Position numbers and translations under genes: made by a program
Source of the DNA: Pseudomonadota bacterium
GTDB taxonomy: Bacteria > Pseudomonadota > Alphaproteobacteria > Rhizobiales > Rhizobiaceae
NCBI GenBank assembly: GCA_023451735.1
Contig: JAEXYH010000083.1
Span: forward strand, 62,001 to 126,000
DNA length: 64,000 nucleotides
Direction of reading: 5' to 3'
Shown here: positions 1 to 8,523 of the stretch, one piece after another
Layout of the letters: each line of letters begins with the position of its first letter
Numbering within the stretch: position 1 is the stretch's first letter
The notes under the pieces: model-generated
What the model saw: the letters and a program-made list of their open reading frames with translations, nothing else
What the model was told of the DNA's origin: nothing
The model's database searches: none

Positions 1-2
1 CC

Positions 3-284
3 GTTCCAGCAATTGTCACCGCCGATGATCGTCAAGACGATCCGCTGCTCTGGTCGCTGCTGGAAGACGGCGTCGAAATTTCTGCCGACGTCTGGTGGCG
101 CATCTATCACCTCGCCAAGCGGGCGCTGGCGACTGATAGCGTCGTATCGCGCCGCCATGCCGGGCCGATGATCGTTAACGAGGATGGCACCGTCATCGGC
201 CGCAAGGACAATGATGACGATACCGACGTCACCTTTCTGGCGGCAAGGATTTCAGAACGCGAGAGGGAGAGCGCGCGATCATGA
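3..284 (+). CDS. C-terminal part of an unrecognised protein (5' end outside window)
   Basis: An open frame enters from the left edge and gives about 93 residues before TGA. The fragment is soluble and charged, with an acidic stretch (DNDDDTD) near residues 73-79 and an ERERE tail. I do not recognise the family. Its stop overlaps the ATG of the dipeptidase gene (ATGA), so the two are translationally coupled and belong to one operon. In some pseudomonads a similar dipeptidase sits in a dimethylglycine/betaine demethylation locus, but nothing visible here proves that link. Confidence 0.6.
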   Translation, partial: VPAIVTADDRQDDPLLWSLLEDGVEISADVWWRIYHLAKRALATDSVVSRRHAGPMIVNEDGTVIGRKDNDDDTDVTFLAARISERERESARS

Positions 285-1252
285 TTATCGACGGATTGCA
301 ATGCGGGCATTTTGATCGAGCCGCTTTCGAAACCCTGCGGGCCGGCACGGTCGGCGGCGTTGTCAACACCTGCGGTTTCTGGGAAGGCACTGTGGAATCG
401 CTGGACTCGATCGGGCGCTGGCGCGATCTGGTGCGTGAGAATTCCGATATCGCCGAGATTGCCCTCACCGCCGGTGATATCCGCCGCATTTCGGATGCTG
501 GCAAGCTAGCTATCATCATGGGCTTCCAGAACGCCAACCTGTTCGAAGGCCGCGTCCGCTTTATCGAAATGTTTGCCGAGCTTGGTGTGCGTGTCGTGCA
601 GCTCACCTACAACAACCAGAACGAACTCGGCGGTTCTTGCTACGAGGCCGAGGATTCCGGCCTTGCCCGTTTCGGCAAGGAAGTCGTGCTGGAAATGAAC
701 GCGGCCGGAATTCCTGTCGATTGCAGCCATGTCGGCGATCGAACGACGCTCAATGCGATCAAGATTTCGCAGAAGCCGATAGCCGTCACCCATGCCAACG
801 CGCAATCGCTGTTCTTTCACAAGCGCAACAAATCCGACGACGTCATTCGGGCGTTGAAGGATACTGGAGGCGTGATCGGCTGCGCAGCGTATCGCAACAT
901 CACCGGCGACGAATTCTGTGCCTCGATCGAGGCCTGGTGCACCATGGTCGCCCGCACGGTCGATATCGCCGGAATCGAATCCGTCGCCATTGGAACCGAC
1001 AAAAGCCACAACTTCACTGCACCGGACTACGCCTGGATGCGCAAGGGTCGCTGGACACGCGGCGAAGATTACGGCGCAAGCGCCGCCGGCCGGCCGCTCA
1101 AGGCGCCCCCACCCGCTTGGTTCCAGAAAGTGGAAGACATCCGGGTGATCCCCGATGGTCTTAGGGCCGTGGGTTTCTCTGAGGAAGACGTTGCCAAGAT
1201 CACGCACGGCAACTGGCTACGGCTCTACGAGGCCACTTTCAGAAAATCATAA
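281..1252 (+). CDS. Membrane dipeptidase-type metallohydrolase (peptidase family M19)
   Basis: A 323-residue protein of the renal dipeptidase fold. Visible family motifs are QLTYNNQNELGG (about residues 107-118), DCSHVG (about 147) and THAN (about 169), which carry metal and substrate ligands, and GTDKSHNF (about 239). The usual N-terminal HxD metal motif is replaced by IDGLQCGHFD, as in the divergent branch found beside betaine and demethylation genes in other bacteria. No signal peptide, so cytoplasmic. The start overlaps the preceding stop (ATGA). It is followed 14 bases later by a polyamine-type importer, suggesting that it hydrolyses a small amide or dipeptide-like compound brought in by that system. 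Substrate not determinable. Confidence 0.85.
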   Translation: MIIDGLQCGHFDRAAFETLRAGTVGGVVNTCGFWEGTVESLDSIGRWRDLVRENSDIAEIALTAGDIRRISDAGKLAIIMGFQNANLFEGRVRFIEMFAELGVRVVQLTYNNQNELGGSCYEAEDSGLARFGKEVVLEMNAAGIPVDCSHVGDRTTLNAIKISQKPIAVTHANAQSLFFHKRNKSDDVIRALKDTGGVIGCAAYRNITGDEFCASIEAWCTMVARTVDIAGIESVAIGTDKSHNFTAPDYAWMRKGRWTRGEDYGASAAGRPLKAPPPAWFQKVEDIRVIPDGLRAVGFSEEDVAKITHGNWLRLYEATFRKS

Positions 1253-1266
1253 GAGGAGAACTGGAT

Positions 1267-2310
1267 ATGACCGGAGTGAAGACACTTGAAATGCCCGAGC
1301 GCCGTCAGTTTCTGAAAGCGGCAGGTATGGCCGCTGCGGCGTCGCTGGTCGCCCCCTCTATCGTTCGTGCGCAGGACAAGGTTCTGTATATCAACACTTG
1401 GGGCGGATATTGGCAGGAAGCGGCAAGGGCCAACCTGATCGAACCCTTCACAAGAGAAACCGGGATCCAGGTCAAGACCTTGTCGCCAGTGTCGTTCGCC
1501 AAGCTTGCCCAGCAGGTGAAGACGGGGACATACGAATTCGACGTCACGACGCTTGGCGGTGGCGAGCTGTTGCGTGCCAATCGAGCCGGCATCCTGGAGA
1601 CACTAACCGCTCCTTATGAAGGCGGGCTGTTCCAAAACGGCATCGCGTCGCATGCCTTCGCGACACTGATCGGCTACCGCAAGGATAAGTTTCCTAACGG
1701 CGGTCCCCAGAGCTGGGCGGATTTCTGGGATGTCGAGAAATTCCCAGGTGGCCGATCGCTACAGAGGTATCCAGCCCGGGTCTTGCCGATTGCGCTTGTC
1801 GCCGACGGTGTTCCGGTCAAGGATCTGTATCCTCTCGATATCGATCGTGCTTTCAAATCGCTCGACAAGATCAAACCGCATATCCGCGTATGGTGGACCG
1901 CCGGTGCACAAGCGTCGCAAATCTTGCGCGATGGTGAAATCGACATGATAGGAATCTGGCACAACAATTATTTCGAGGCCGAAGAGGCCAAAGCACCTGT
2001 GGCGATGACCTGGAACCAGGCTGAGATCGAACGGTCTTACTGGGTCGTCGCCAAAGGTTCGCCAAACTTGGAAAATGCCAAGACATTCGTCGAATTCGCC
2101 ACGAGCGCCAAGCCTCTCGCCGGTTTTGTTTCGCAAGCCAATTACGGTGCGCTGAATCCGGAAGCAAACAAGTTTGTCTCACCTTCCAATGCAAAACGGA
2201 TGCCAACATCTCCCGAAAATTATCCACTCACTTTCGAACAGGACATCGAAAACTTCGGTGCAGACCAGACGGAGGTCGCACAGCTGTTCGAGGAGTGGCT
2301 TTCCAGCTAA
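1267..2310 (+). CDS. ABC importer periplasmic binding protein, PotD/spermidine-putrescine type
   Basis: A 347-residue extracellular solute-binding protein. The N-terminus has a twin-arginine signal (RRQFLKAAG, residues 13-21, then an alanine-rich core) with probable cleavage near VRAQD, followed by LYINTWGGYWQEA, typical of the PotD class for polyamines and related cationic or amino compounds. An AAGAGGAG ribosome site precedes the ATG. First gene of a complete importer (binding protein, two permeases, ATPase). The ligand cannot be read from sequence; the neighbouring dipeptidase and aminotransferase favour a nitrogenous substrate. Confidence 0.88.
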   Translation: MTGVKTLEMPERRQFLKAAGMAAAASLVAPSIVRAQDKVLYINTWGGYWQEAARANLIEPFTRETGIQVKTLSPVSFAKLAQQVKTGTYEFDVTTLGGGELLRANRAGILETLTAPYEGGLFQNGIASHAFATLIGYRKDKFPNGGPQSWADFWDVEKFPGGRSLQRYPARVLPIALVADGVPVKDLYPLDIDRAFKSLDKIKPHIRVWWTAGAQASQILRDGEIDMIGIWHNNYFEAEEAKAPVAMTWNQAEIERSYWVVAKGSPNLENAKTFVEFATSAKPLAGFVSQANYGALNPEANKFVSPSNAKRMPTSPENYPLTFEQDIENFGADQTEVAQLFEEWLSS

Positions 2311-2406
2311 CGCGTTTTTCCTGCCAGCTGATCTGCGAATGGCATCGCGCGCCTGTTCGACGCTTTGCCATACCCACCAACATGCCATAAAAAAAGAGGG
2401 AACGTC

Positions 2407-3249
2407 ATGGGCACAAGCCTTTCAAGTTTAATGGAAAAGCCCTTCTGGCCCTGGCTTCTCCTTTCCCCGCTTGGCCTCTTCATGCTGGTTTTTTTCCTCG
2501 TTCCCCTAGGCGAGGTTGCGGTGCTTAGCGTCACGGATCCGACCGTTTCACTTGCCAACTATCAGAAGGTACTGACTGGCTCTCTCTATCAGCGCGTCTT
2601 CCTCAACACGTTTCTGACATCCGGTTTCGTAACGCTTTGCTGTCTGATCATCGGTTATCCGCTGGCTTACCTGATGGCGAATTCGACGCCGCGCACGGCA
2701 ATGTTGATCCTGCTGATCGTAACGATGAGTTTCTGGACCAGCTTTTTGGTCCGAACCTATGCCTGGATGGTGTTGCTGGGAAATAATGGGCCGCTCGTCG
2801 GGTTCTTGCAGATGTTGGGCCTCGAAAAGCCGCAGCTCCTCTTCACGCGGTTTTCCTCGACGCTTGCGATGGTGCATATCCTGGCACCCTACATGATCAT
2901 GAATGTCTATTCGGTGATGAAGAAGATTGATCCGGCGCTGATCCGTTCGGCGGAAAGCCTCGGAGCCAAGGGCTGGTCGTTGCTGAGGCATGTCTACTTG
3001 CCTTTGACGGCGCCCGGTATCGCCAACGGCTCGGTGTTGGTCTTCGTCATCTGCCTGGGTTTCTACGTGACGCCGGTTCTGATCGGCAGTCCTCGAGAGC
3101 AGATGGTCGCCGGCCTGATCGGCCACCAAGTGGATGAGTTCTTGGCCTTCGGTCTCGGATCGGCCATGGCAATGGTGCTTCTGGCCATCACGCTTATCAT
3201 CCTCACCATCTACCACCGCCGTTTCGGCCTCGACAAACTCTGGGGATGA
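2407..3249 (+). CDS. ABC importer permease, PotB type
   Basis: A 280-residue inner-membrane protein with about six hydrophobic segments. The cytoplasmic EAA-like loop (SAESLGAKGWSLLRHVYLPL, about residues 178-197) is the ATPase contact. A longer in-frame start exists at 2365, but the ATG at 2407 has a purine-rich AGAGGGA ribosome site eight bases upstream and begins a conventional permease N-terminus, so it is preferred. The stop overlaps the start of the next permease by four bases (ATGA), showing coupling. Confidence 0.88.
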   Translation: MGTSLSSLMEKPFWPWLLLSPLGLFMLVFFLVPLGEVAVLSVTDPTVSLANYQKVLTGSLYQRVFLNTFLTSGFVTLCCLIIGYPLAYLMANSTPRTAMLILLIVTMSFWTSFLVRTYAWMVLLGNNGPLVGFLQMLGLEKPQLLFTRFSSTLAMVHILAPYMIMNVYSVMKKIDPALIRSAESLGAKGWSLLRHVYLPLTAPGIANGSVLVFVICLGFYVTPVLIGSPREQMVAGLIGHQVDEFLAFGLGSAMAMVLLAITLIILTIYHRRFGLDKLWG

Positions 3250-4073
3250 TTGCCATGCACGCTATCATGCGCTGGACGGGCTTTATCGTCGTGCTCTTCA
3301 TTGCGGCACCGATTATAATAGTCATTCCGATGTCCTTTTCGAACGCGCGCTCCCTGCAGTTCCCGCCTCCGGGGTACTGGTTCGGATATTACCAGGCCTA
3401 TTTCTCCGACATCGACTGGCTGATTCCGACGTGGAATAGCCTGCTGATCGCCACCGCGACGACGGCCCTTACCATGATCCTTGTCGTGCCTGCCACGTTC
3501 GCGCTCGTTCGACACCGCTTTCATGGTAAGGGCATTGCTGACCTGATGATGCTGATGCCGATGGCAGTACCTCATATCGTCATGGCGGTGGGCTACTATT
3601 CCTATTTTGGCGATCTCGGACTGGTGCATAGTCATATCGGCGTCATCCTCGCCCATACATGCCTGTCCGTTCCGATCGCGTTCCTGGTCCTTTCGGCCAA
3701 TCTGAAGGGATTCGACCGGAACCTGGAGCGGGCGGCACAGAGCCTTGGCGCCAGCCCGGCGAGGACGTTCCTGCATGTCACTCTGCCAATCTTGCGGCCC
3801 GGCCTGATCATCAGCTCGCTCTTTGCTTTCATCCAGTCCTTCGACGAGACCGTGGTTGCGATCTTCATCTCCGGTCGCGACGCGGAAACTCTGCCGCGAA
3901 AGATGTTCGACAGTATTCGTCAGGAAGCCGATCCGGTAATCGCGGTGATTTCAACGTTGCTTTTCTTCGTCGTGCTGATGGGCATCGCCGCTCCCTATTT
4001 CGCCAGCGCGCTGCGCAGCCGCGCTCCCAAGCCGAGCCGACGGTCCCCCGCCCTTTCGCCCGGCGCACACTGA
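3246..4073 (+). CDS. ABC importer permease, PotC type
   Basis: A 275-residue membrane protein with an initial transmembrane segment (WTGFIVVLFIAAPIIIVIPM) and the conserved loop ERAAQSLGASPARTFLHVTL (about residues 161-180) typical of PotC-like permeases. It starts inside the stop of the previous permease; an alternative ATG lies three codons later. The C-terminus ends in a basic and proline-rich tail. It forms a heterodimer with the preceding permease. Confidence 0.88.
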   Translation: MIAMHAIMRWTGFIVVLFIAAPIIIVIPMSFSNARSLQFPPPGYWFGYYQAYFSDIDWLIPTWNSLLIATATTALTMILVVPATFALVRHRFHGKGIADLMMLMPMAVPHIVMAVGYYSYFGDLGLVHSHIGVILAHTCLSVPIAFLVLSANLKGFDRNLERAAQSLGASPARTFLHVTLPILRPGLIISSLFAFIQSFDETVVAIFISGRDAETLPRKMFDSIRQEADPVIAVISTLLFFVVLMGIAAPYFASALRSRAPKPSRRSPALSPGAH

Positions 4074-4091
4074 TCAATTCAGGAACCTCCC

Positions 4092-5159
4092 ATGACGAGC
4101 TATTTGCAACTTGCCGACATCAACAAAACCTACGGGCATTTCACTGCACTCGACAATGTCAGCCTGTCTGTCGACAAGGGTGAATTCGTGACATTCCTCG
4201 GTCCAAGCGGATCCGGCAAGACAACGACATTGATGATCATCGCCGGCTTCGAAAAGGCAAGCGGCGGCACAGTTCAGGTTGGCGGCCAGTCGATCACGCA
4301 GCTTGCACCGCACGAGCGCAATATCGGTATAGTCTTCCAGAACTACGCGTTGTTTCCGCACAAGACCGCGGTAGAGAACGTCTATTTCCCACTACAGATG
4401 CGCGGCGTCAGCCGGGCGCAAGGGTTGAAACAGGCAGAAGATATGCTGTCTCTGGTCGGCCTCAAGGGTTTCGGTCATCGCCACCCGAAGGAACTATCCG
4501 GCGGACAACAGCAGCGCGTCGCACTCGCGCGCGCGCTGGTCTTCGAACCCTCGCTACTTTTGCTCGACGAACCGCTCGGCGCCTTGGACAAGAACCTGCG
4601 CGAGCAGATGCAGATCGAGATCAAACGTATCCAGCGCAGCCTTGGCGTCACGACGATCTTCGTCACCCACGACCAGTCGGAAGCTATGTCGATGTCCGAT
4701 CGCATCGTGGTATTTGAGAAGGGTCGGATTGAACAGGCTGCTGTGCCGCTTGATATCTACCACCGGCCGCAGACCTCCTTCGTCGCGGCCTTCATCGGCG
4801 AAAGCAACCTGATCCCAGCAACGATCACCAATCCCGCAACCAGATCCGCCGAAAACCCGACGCTCGGTGCGGTTGAATATGCCGGCGAAGAGAGCAATCT
4901 GTTGAGTGGCCAGACGGTCACACTCCTGATCAGGCCGGAACATATCAGGCTGTCACGCAACCCGATCGAAGGCCGCCGGAACGCCCGCATGACGGTCGAG
5001 ACAATCGTCAATTACGGCGACAACGCTCTCGTGATCGGTCGGGTCGGGGAGCTGACGATCCGGGTGAGGGTACTCGGCGCGGACGTGGTGATCATCAAGG
5101 AAGGCGAGGAATGCTGCGTCAGCTGGACGCCAGATTCCGTTTTCGTCATCACCAAGTAA
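4092..5159 (+). CDS. ABC importer ATP-binding protein, PotA type
   Basis: A 355-residue ATPase. Walker A GPSGSGKTT (about residue 38), Q-loop in FQNYALFPH, signature LSGGQQQRVALARAL (about 136), Walker B LLLLDEPLGALD and H-loop VTHDQSEA are all present and intact. Residues after about 240 form a TOBE-type regulatory domain (IRPEHIRLSRNP). It energises the importer encoded by the three genes before it. Located 18 bases after the permease, with a GGAACC ribosome site. Confidence 0.93.
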   Translation: MTSYLQLADINKTYGHFTALDNVSLSVDKGEFVTFLGPSGSGKTTTLMIIAGFEKASGGTVQVGGQSITQLAPHERNIGIVFQNYALFPHKTAVENVYFPLQMRGVSRAQGLKQAEDMLSLVGLKGFGHRHPKELSGGQQQRVALARALVFEPSLLLLDEPLGALDKNLREQMQIEIKRIQRSLGVTTIFVTHDQSEAMSMSDRIVVFEKGRIEQAAVPLDIYHRPQTSFVAAFIGESNLIPATITNPATRSAENPTLGAVEYAGEESNLLSGQTVTLLIRPEHIRLSRNPIEGRRNARMTVETIVNYGDNALVIGRVGELTIRVRVLGADVVIIKEGEECCVSWTPDSVFVITK

Positions 5160-5172
5160 AGGGGCCAGTATC

Positions 5173-5553
5173 ATGACGGTGGATTTCTCGTCGATTATCG
5201 AACGTTTCGGTGTCGGAAAGCGCGGCAGCCTTGCTGTCGTTCACCAAGGCACCGGTTACTTCGCCTGCACGCCGACTGCACCCTATGATGGCTCTTTGTC
5301 CGCTGCCGACCAGGCTGGCCAGCTTTTCGCAAAGGCTGACGCGCGTCTCGCCGAGATCGGCAGTGCGAAAGAGGGCCTTGTCTTCTGCGCCATCATTCTT
5401 GCCGACATGGACGACTATGCCGCGGTCAATGAAATCTGGGATGAGTGGGTCGCCGGTATCGCGCCACCAGCTCGTGCTTGTTTCGAGGCCCGGCTGGCAA
5501 GCCCGGCGCTGAAGGTTGAGATGATCATGGTCTCTGCGGTAAAAGCCGGCTGA
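5173..5553 (+). CDS. RidA/YjgF-YER057c family protein
   Basis: A 126-residue single-domain protein with the RidA layout: an N-terminal strand pair (VVHQGTGYFACTPT), the central helix (AADQAGQLFAKADARLAEIG), a variable ADMDDYAAVNEIWDEWV segment and the PPARACFEARLASPALKVEMIM end containing the arginine (R in PARAC) that binds the carboxylate of imino or enamino acids. RidA members hydrolyse reactive enamine/imine intermediates made by PLP enzymes and amino-acid oxidases, which suits an operon handling an amino compound. The stop overlaps the next start (TGATG). Confidence 0.85.
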   Translation: MTVDFSSIIERFGVGKRGSLAVVHQGTGYFACTPTAPYDGSLSAADQAGQLFAKADARLAEIGSAKEGLVFCAIILADMDDYAAVNEIWDEWVAGIAPPARACFEARLASPALKVEMIMVSAVKAG

Positions 5554-6920
5554 TGTCCGATCCGCTCATGGATCGCCTTGCATCGAGCGATCACGATCTT
5601 GGAATTCTGACAGACCCGGATCGGGTCTCTCGGCATCTCGCCGACGCCACCCGTAAGCCTGGCCCCATGCCCGGGCTGGTCGCCCGCCCGAAGACCACGC
5701 AAGGCGTTTCTGAATTCCTGCGTGCCTGCCACGATCTCGGTCGACCGGTCGTCATTCAAGGCGGATTGACCGGCCTTTCCGGTGGCGCCCGGCCCATGGA
5801 GGGCGAAGTGGTCCTGTCGTTGGAACGCATGGCGGATATCGGAAAGATGGACGAGGTCTCGGCCAACGTGATCGTCGATGCCGGCGTGACCCTGCACGCT
5901 TTGCAGCAGGCGGCCGATGAAGCGGGCCTCACCTTCGGTGTGGATATCGGCGCGCGCGGCTCCGCCACGATCGGCGGCATGATCGCCACCAATGCAGGTG
6001 GCATCCGTGTGCTGCGTTATGACATGATGCGCGCCCACGTTCTCGGCCTCGAATTGGTGCTTGCCGATGGCACAATCCTGACATCGCTGCGCGGGCTGCT
6101 GAAGGACAATTCCGGCCCGAACCTCAACCATATGTTCATCGGCAGCGAGGGTCTGTTCGGAGTCGTCACCCAGGCCTGCCTCCGACTGTCGCCGAAGCCG
6201 CAGATCGGGGCCAACGCGCTTTGCGCTGTACCGTCGGTGGATGCCGCGCTCGCTCTGTTGCAACGGCTACGCACCTTGCTCGGACCGCAGCTGACTGCGT
6301 TCGAGGGTATTTTCGCATCTGTCTATGAAGGCGTGGCCGGCATGCCGGGCAAATCAGCACCACTGACCCCCGGTGCTCCGCTTTACATCCTGACCGAGAC
6401 CCAGACCTTCGGGGGCGATACCGGCGACGATGTCTTCGAAAGCATACTGATGCAGTCCTATGAGGATGGTCTGTGCTCGGACGTGATCGTGTCTCAATCG
6501 GGTCGGGAATTCGAGGCGATCTGGAATGTTCGCGAACACTGCACTGAATATACGTTCAGCCTCGGCCGGCTGGTCGGCCACGATATCAGCGTGCCAATTG
6601 CGTCCGTTTCAGCGTTCATGGAGGCTGCGAGCCGGGCGCTGATCGAATCTGATCCAGATGCCAAAGCTTACGTCTTCGGCCATCTGGGCGATGGTAATCT
6701 GCATTACGTGGTGAAGACCGAACGGCGTGATTTGGTATCGCCGGCACTCTATCGCGTCGCGGCTGGCCTTGGTGGGTCGGTCACCGCCGAACACGGCGTC
6801 GGTTTGGATAAGAAGGGTTACCTCTCGCTTGTCCGCTCACCGGAAGAGATTGCCACAATCCGCAGCCTGAAAGCTGCGCTCGATCCGAAAGCCATCCTCA
6901 ATCGTGGCCGGGTGATCTGA
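5553..6920 (+). CDS. FAD-binding oxidoreductase, GlcD/D-2-hydroxyacid dehydrogenase type
   Basis: A 455-residue flavoenzyme of the VAO/FAD_binding_4 class. The N-terminal half holds the FAD domain with VIQGGLTGLSGGARP (about residues 67-81), DIGARGSATIGGMIATNAGG and the GSEGLFGVVT loop; the C-terminal half holds the FAD-oxidase C domain with FGHLGDGNLHYVV (about 372) and AEHGVGLDKKGYL, metal and substrate contacts in D-lactate and D-2-hydroxyglutarate dehydrogenases. Likely oxidises a 2-hydroxyacid made in the same pathway. Last gene of the plus-strand operon; it converges on the minus-strand unit after 19 bases. Confidence 0.87.
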   Translation: MSDPLMDRLASSDHDLGILTDPDRVSRHLADATRKPGPMPGLVARPKTTQGVSEFLRACHDLGRPVVIQGGLTGLSGGARPMEGEVVLSLERMADIGKMDEVSANVIVDAGVTLHALQQAADEAGLTFGVDIGARGSATIGGMIATNAGGIRVLRYDMMRAHVLGLELVLADGTILTSLRGLLKDNSGPNLNHMFIGSEGLFGVVTQACLRLSPKPQIGANALCAVPSVDAALALLQRLRTLLGPQLTAFEGIFASVYEGVAGMPGKSAPLTPGAPLYILTETQTFGGDTGDDVFESILMQSYEDGLCSDVIVSQSGREFEAIWNVREHCTEYTFSLGRLVGHDISVPIASVSAFMEAASRALIESDPDAKAYVFGHLGDGNLHYVVKTERRDLVSPALYRVAAGLGGSVTAEHGVGLDKKGYLSLVRSPEEIATIRSLKAALDPKAILNRGRVI

Positions 6921-6939
6921 CCGGCCGCCTGATTTGCGA

Positions 6940-8493
6940 TCAGCCGAGCACAGCTTCGATCAGGAAAGGTCCCTTGCGGCCGAGCGCGCCGGTATAAAGC
7001 TTGACGAACTCCTCGACGGTTGTCGCGCGGCCGGATTCAACGCCAAGCGATTTCGCAAGTCCGGACCAATCGACTTTCGGCTGGTCGAGATCGAGCATCT
7101 TGCGGGCGTTCATGCCGAATGAATTAACCCCGACATTGACCATTTCGCCCTGCAGGATCTTGTAGGCATGGTTGGCGAAGACGATCGTGACGACGTCCAG
7201 CTGTTCGCGCGCCTGCGTCCACAGGCCCTGGACCGTGTACATGCCGCTGCCATCAGCCTGCAGCGCCACGACCTTGCGATCTGGTGCGCCGATTGCCGCT
7301 CCGGCGGCCAGCGGAATGCCGATGCCGATCGAACCGCCGGTGATCGGCAAATGGTCATGCGGATGCAATCCCGGCGCCAGCGCCGCATGCTGGCCGATGG
7401 AGGTTAGCGCCTCGTCGATGACAATGGCGTTTTCCGGAAGATGCCGGGCGATGGCGAGGCTCAGTGCATCCGCCGTGAGCGCACCGCCAGGAACCTGGAT
7501 ATCGCTCTGCCGAAAGACATTCCGGAGAAAATCGGCGTTCGGCTTGATGCCGAGTTCGGCCGCGAGCTCTTCCAGCACGGCGGCCAGATCATGCTCATGC
7601 TCGGCAAGCTGGATTACCTCGCACGAGGCTGGAAGCGTCGTGCTCGGCTTGCCGGGATAGGCGAAGAAGGTGACTGGACGCGGTCCGCCAATGCAGATCG
7701 CCACGTCGAACGACTTGAGCGCTTCGATCGCCAGTTCGATATTATATGGCACGGGCCGCACAAGCGCGCGGCCGGCACCGCGGGCGCTGCGAGCAGATTG
7801 GGTAGAAAACAGTGCTGCACCGGTGGTTGCGCCGATCCTTCCGGCGGTTTCCACCGGTTTTTCGCGCAGGGCTGCACCGGCGAGAATGATGACAACGCGT
7901 TTTCCGCTGCGCAGCGCCGAGGCTGCGGCTTTCAAGGCATCGGGATCTACCGCCGGTGCGTGCGGGATTGCAACCGGCGTAAGCGCGTCCGGTGAAACCT
8001 CGCCCCAGGCGGCGTCAGCCGGCAGGATCATTGTGGAGACGCCGCGCCGGGCGATCGAAGCGGCGAAACCTTCTTCCGTGCAGCGGCGGATATCGGTGGC
8101 GCCATTCGCCCGACCGACCCAATGCGACATCGGTCGTGCCAGACCTTCGATATCACTTGTCAGCGGCGCATCGTATTGCACGTGATAGGAGGCATGGTCG
8201 CCGACAATGTTGAGGATCGGCGTGCGGGCGCGGCGGGCATTGTGCAGGTTGGCGAGCCCATTCGCCAAGCCGGGGCCACAATGCAGAAGTGTTGCGGCCG
8301 GCTTGTCGGCCATGCGGGCATAGCCATCCGCCATCCCGGTAACCACGCCTTCGGAAAGGCCGAGCACACAGCGCATTTCCGGCTTGCGGTCGAGTGCTGC
8401 GACGAAATGCATTTCCGACGTGCCCGGATTGGCGAAGCATAAATCGACGCCGTTCGCCAGAAGGACGTCACAGAGCATATCGGCGCCGTTCAT
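6940..8493 (-). CDS. Thiamine-diphosphate-dependent enzyme (acetolactate synthase/benzoylformate decarboxylase family)
   Basis: A 517-residue ThDP enzyme with three domains: N-terminal pyrimidine-binding domain with the activating glutamate in GLSEGVVTGMADGYARM (about residue 47), a central domain, and a C-terminal pyrophosphate domain with QADGSGMYTVQGLWTQAREQ and FANHAYKI. The usual GDG of the metal motif reads ADG. The second of two close ATGs is chosen because AAAGGA then sits seven bases upstream. It probably decarboxylates a 2-oxo acid made by the aminotransferase encoded upstream. The exact substrate is open. Confidence 0.85.
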   Translation of the reverse strand: MNGADMLCDVLLANGVDLCFANPGTSEMHFVAALDRKPEMRCVLGLSEGVVTGMADGYARMADKPAATLLHCGPGLANGLANLHNARRARTPILNIVGDHASYHVQYDAPLTSDIEGLARPMSHWVGRANGATDIRRCTEEGFAASIARRGVSTMILPADAAWGEVSPDALTPVAIPHAPAVDPDALKAAASALRSGKRVVIILAGAALREKPVETAGRIGATTGAALFSTQSARSARGAGRALVRPVPYNIELAIEALKSFDVAICIGGPRPVTFFAYPGKPSTTLPASCEVIQLAEHEHDLAAVLEELAAELGIKPNADFLRNVFRQSDIQVPGGALTADALSLAIARHLPENAIVIDEALTSIGQHAALAPGLHPHDHLPITGGSIGIGIPLAAGAAIGAPDRKVVALQADGSGMYTVQGLWTQAREQLDVVTIVFANHAYKILQGEMVNVGVNSFGMNARKMLDLDQPKVDWSGLAKSLGVESGRATTVEEFVKLYTGALGRKGPFLIEAVLG

Positions 8494-8523
8494 GCGCATT
8501 TCCTTTCATCTGCTTTTCCAGCC

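Noticed and set aside
2339..2371. ATGGCA/TGCCAT pair between the PotD-type gene and its permease
   Set aside because: Only six base pairs with a loop of about 21 bases; too weak to list with the other importer hairpins.
6929..6943. CTGAT-N5-ATCAG as a terminator between convergent operons
   Set aside because: A five-base stem with no T tract is not convincing.
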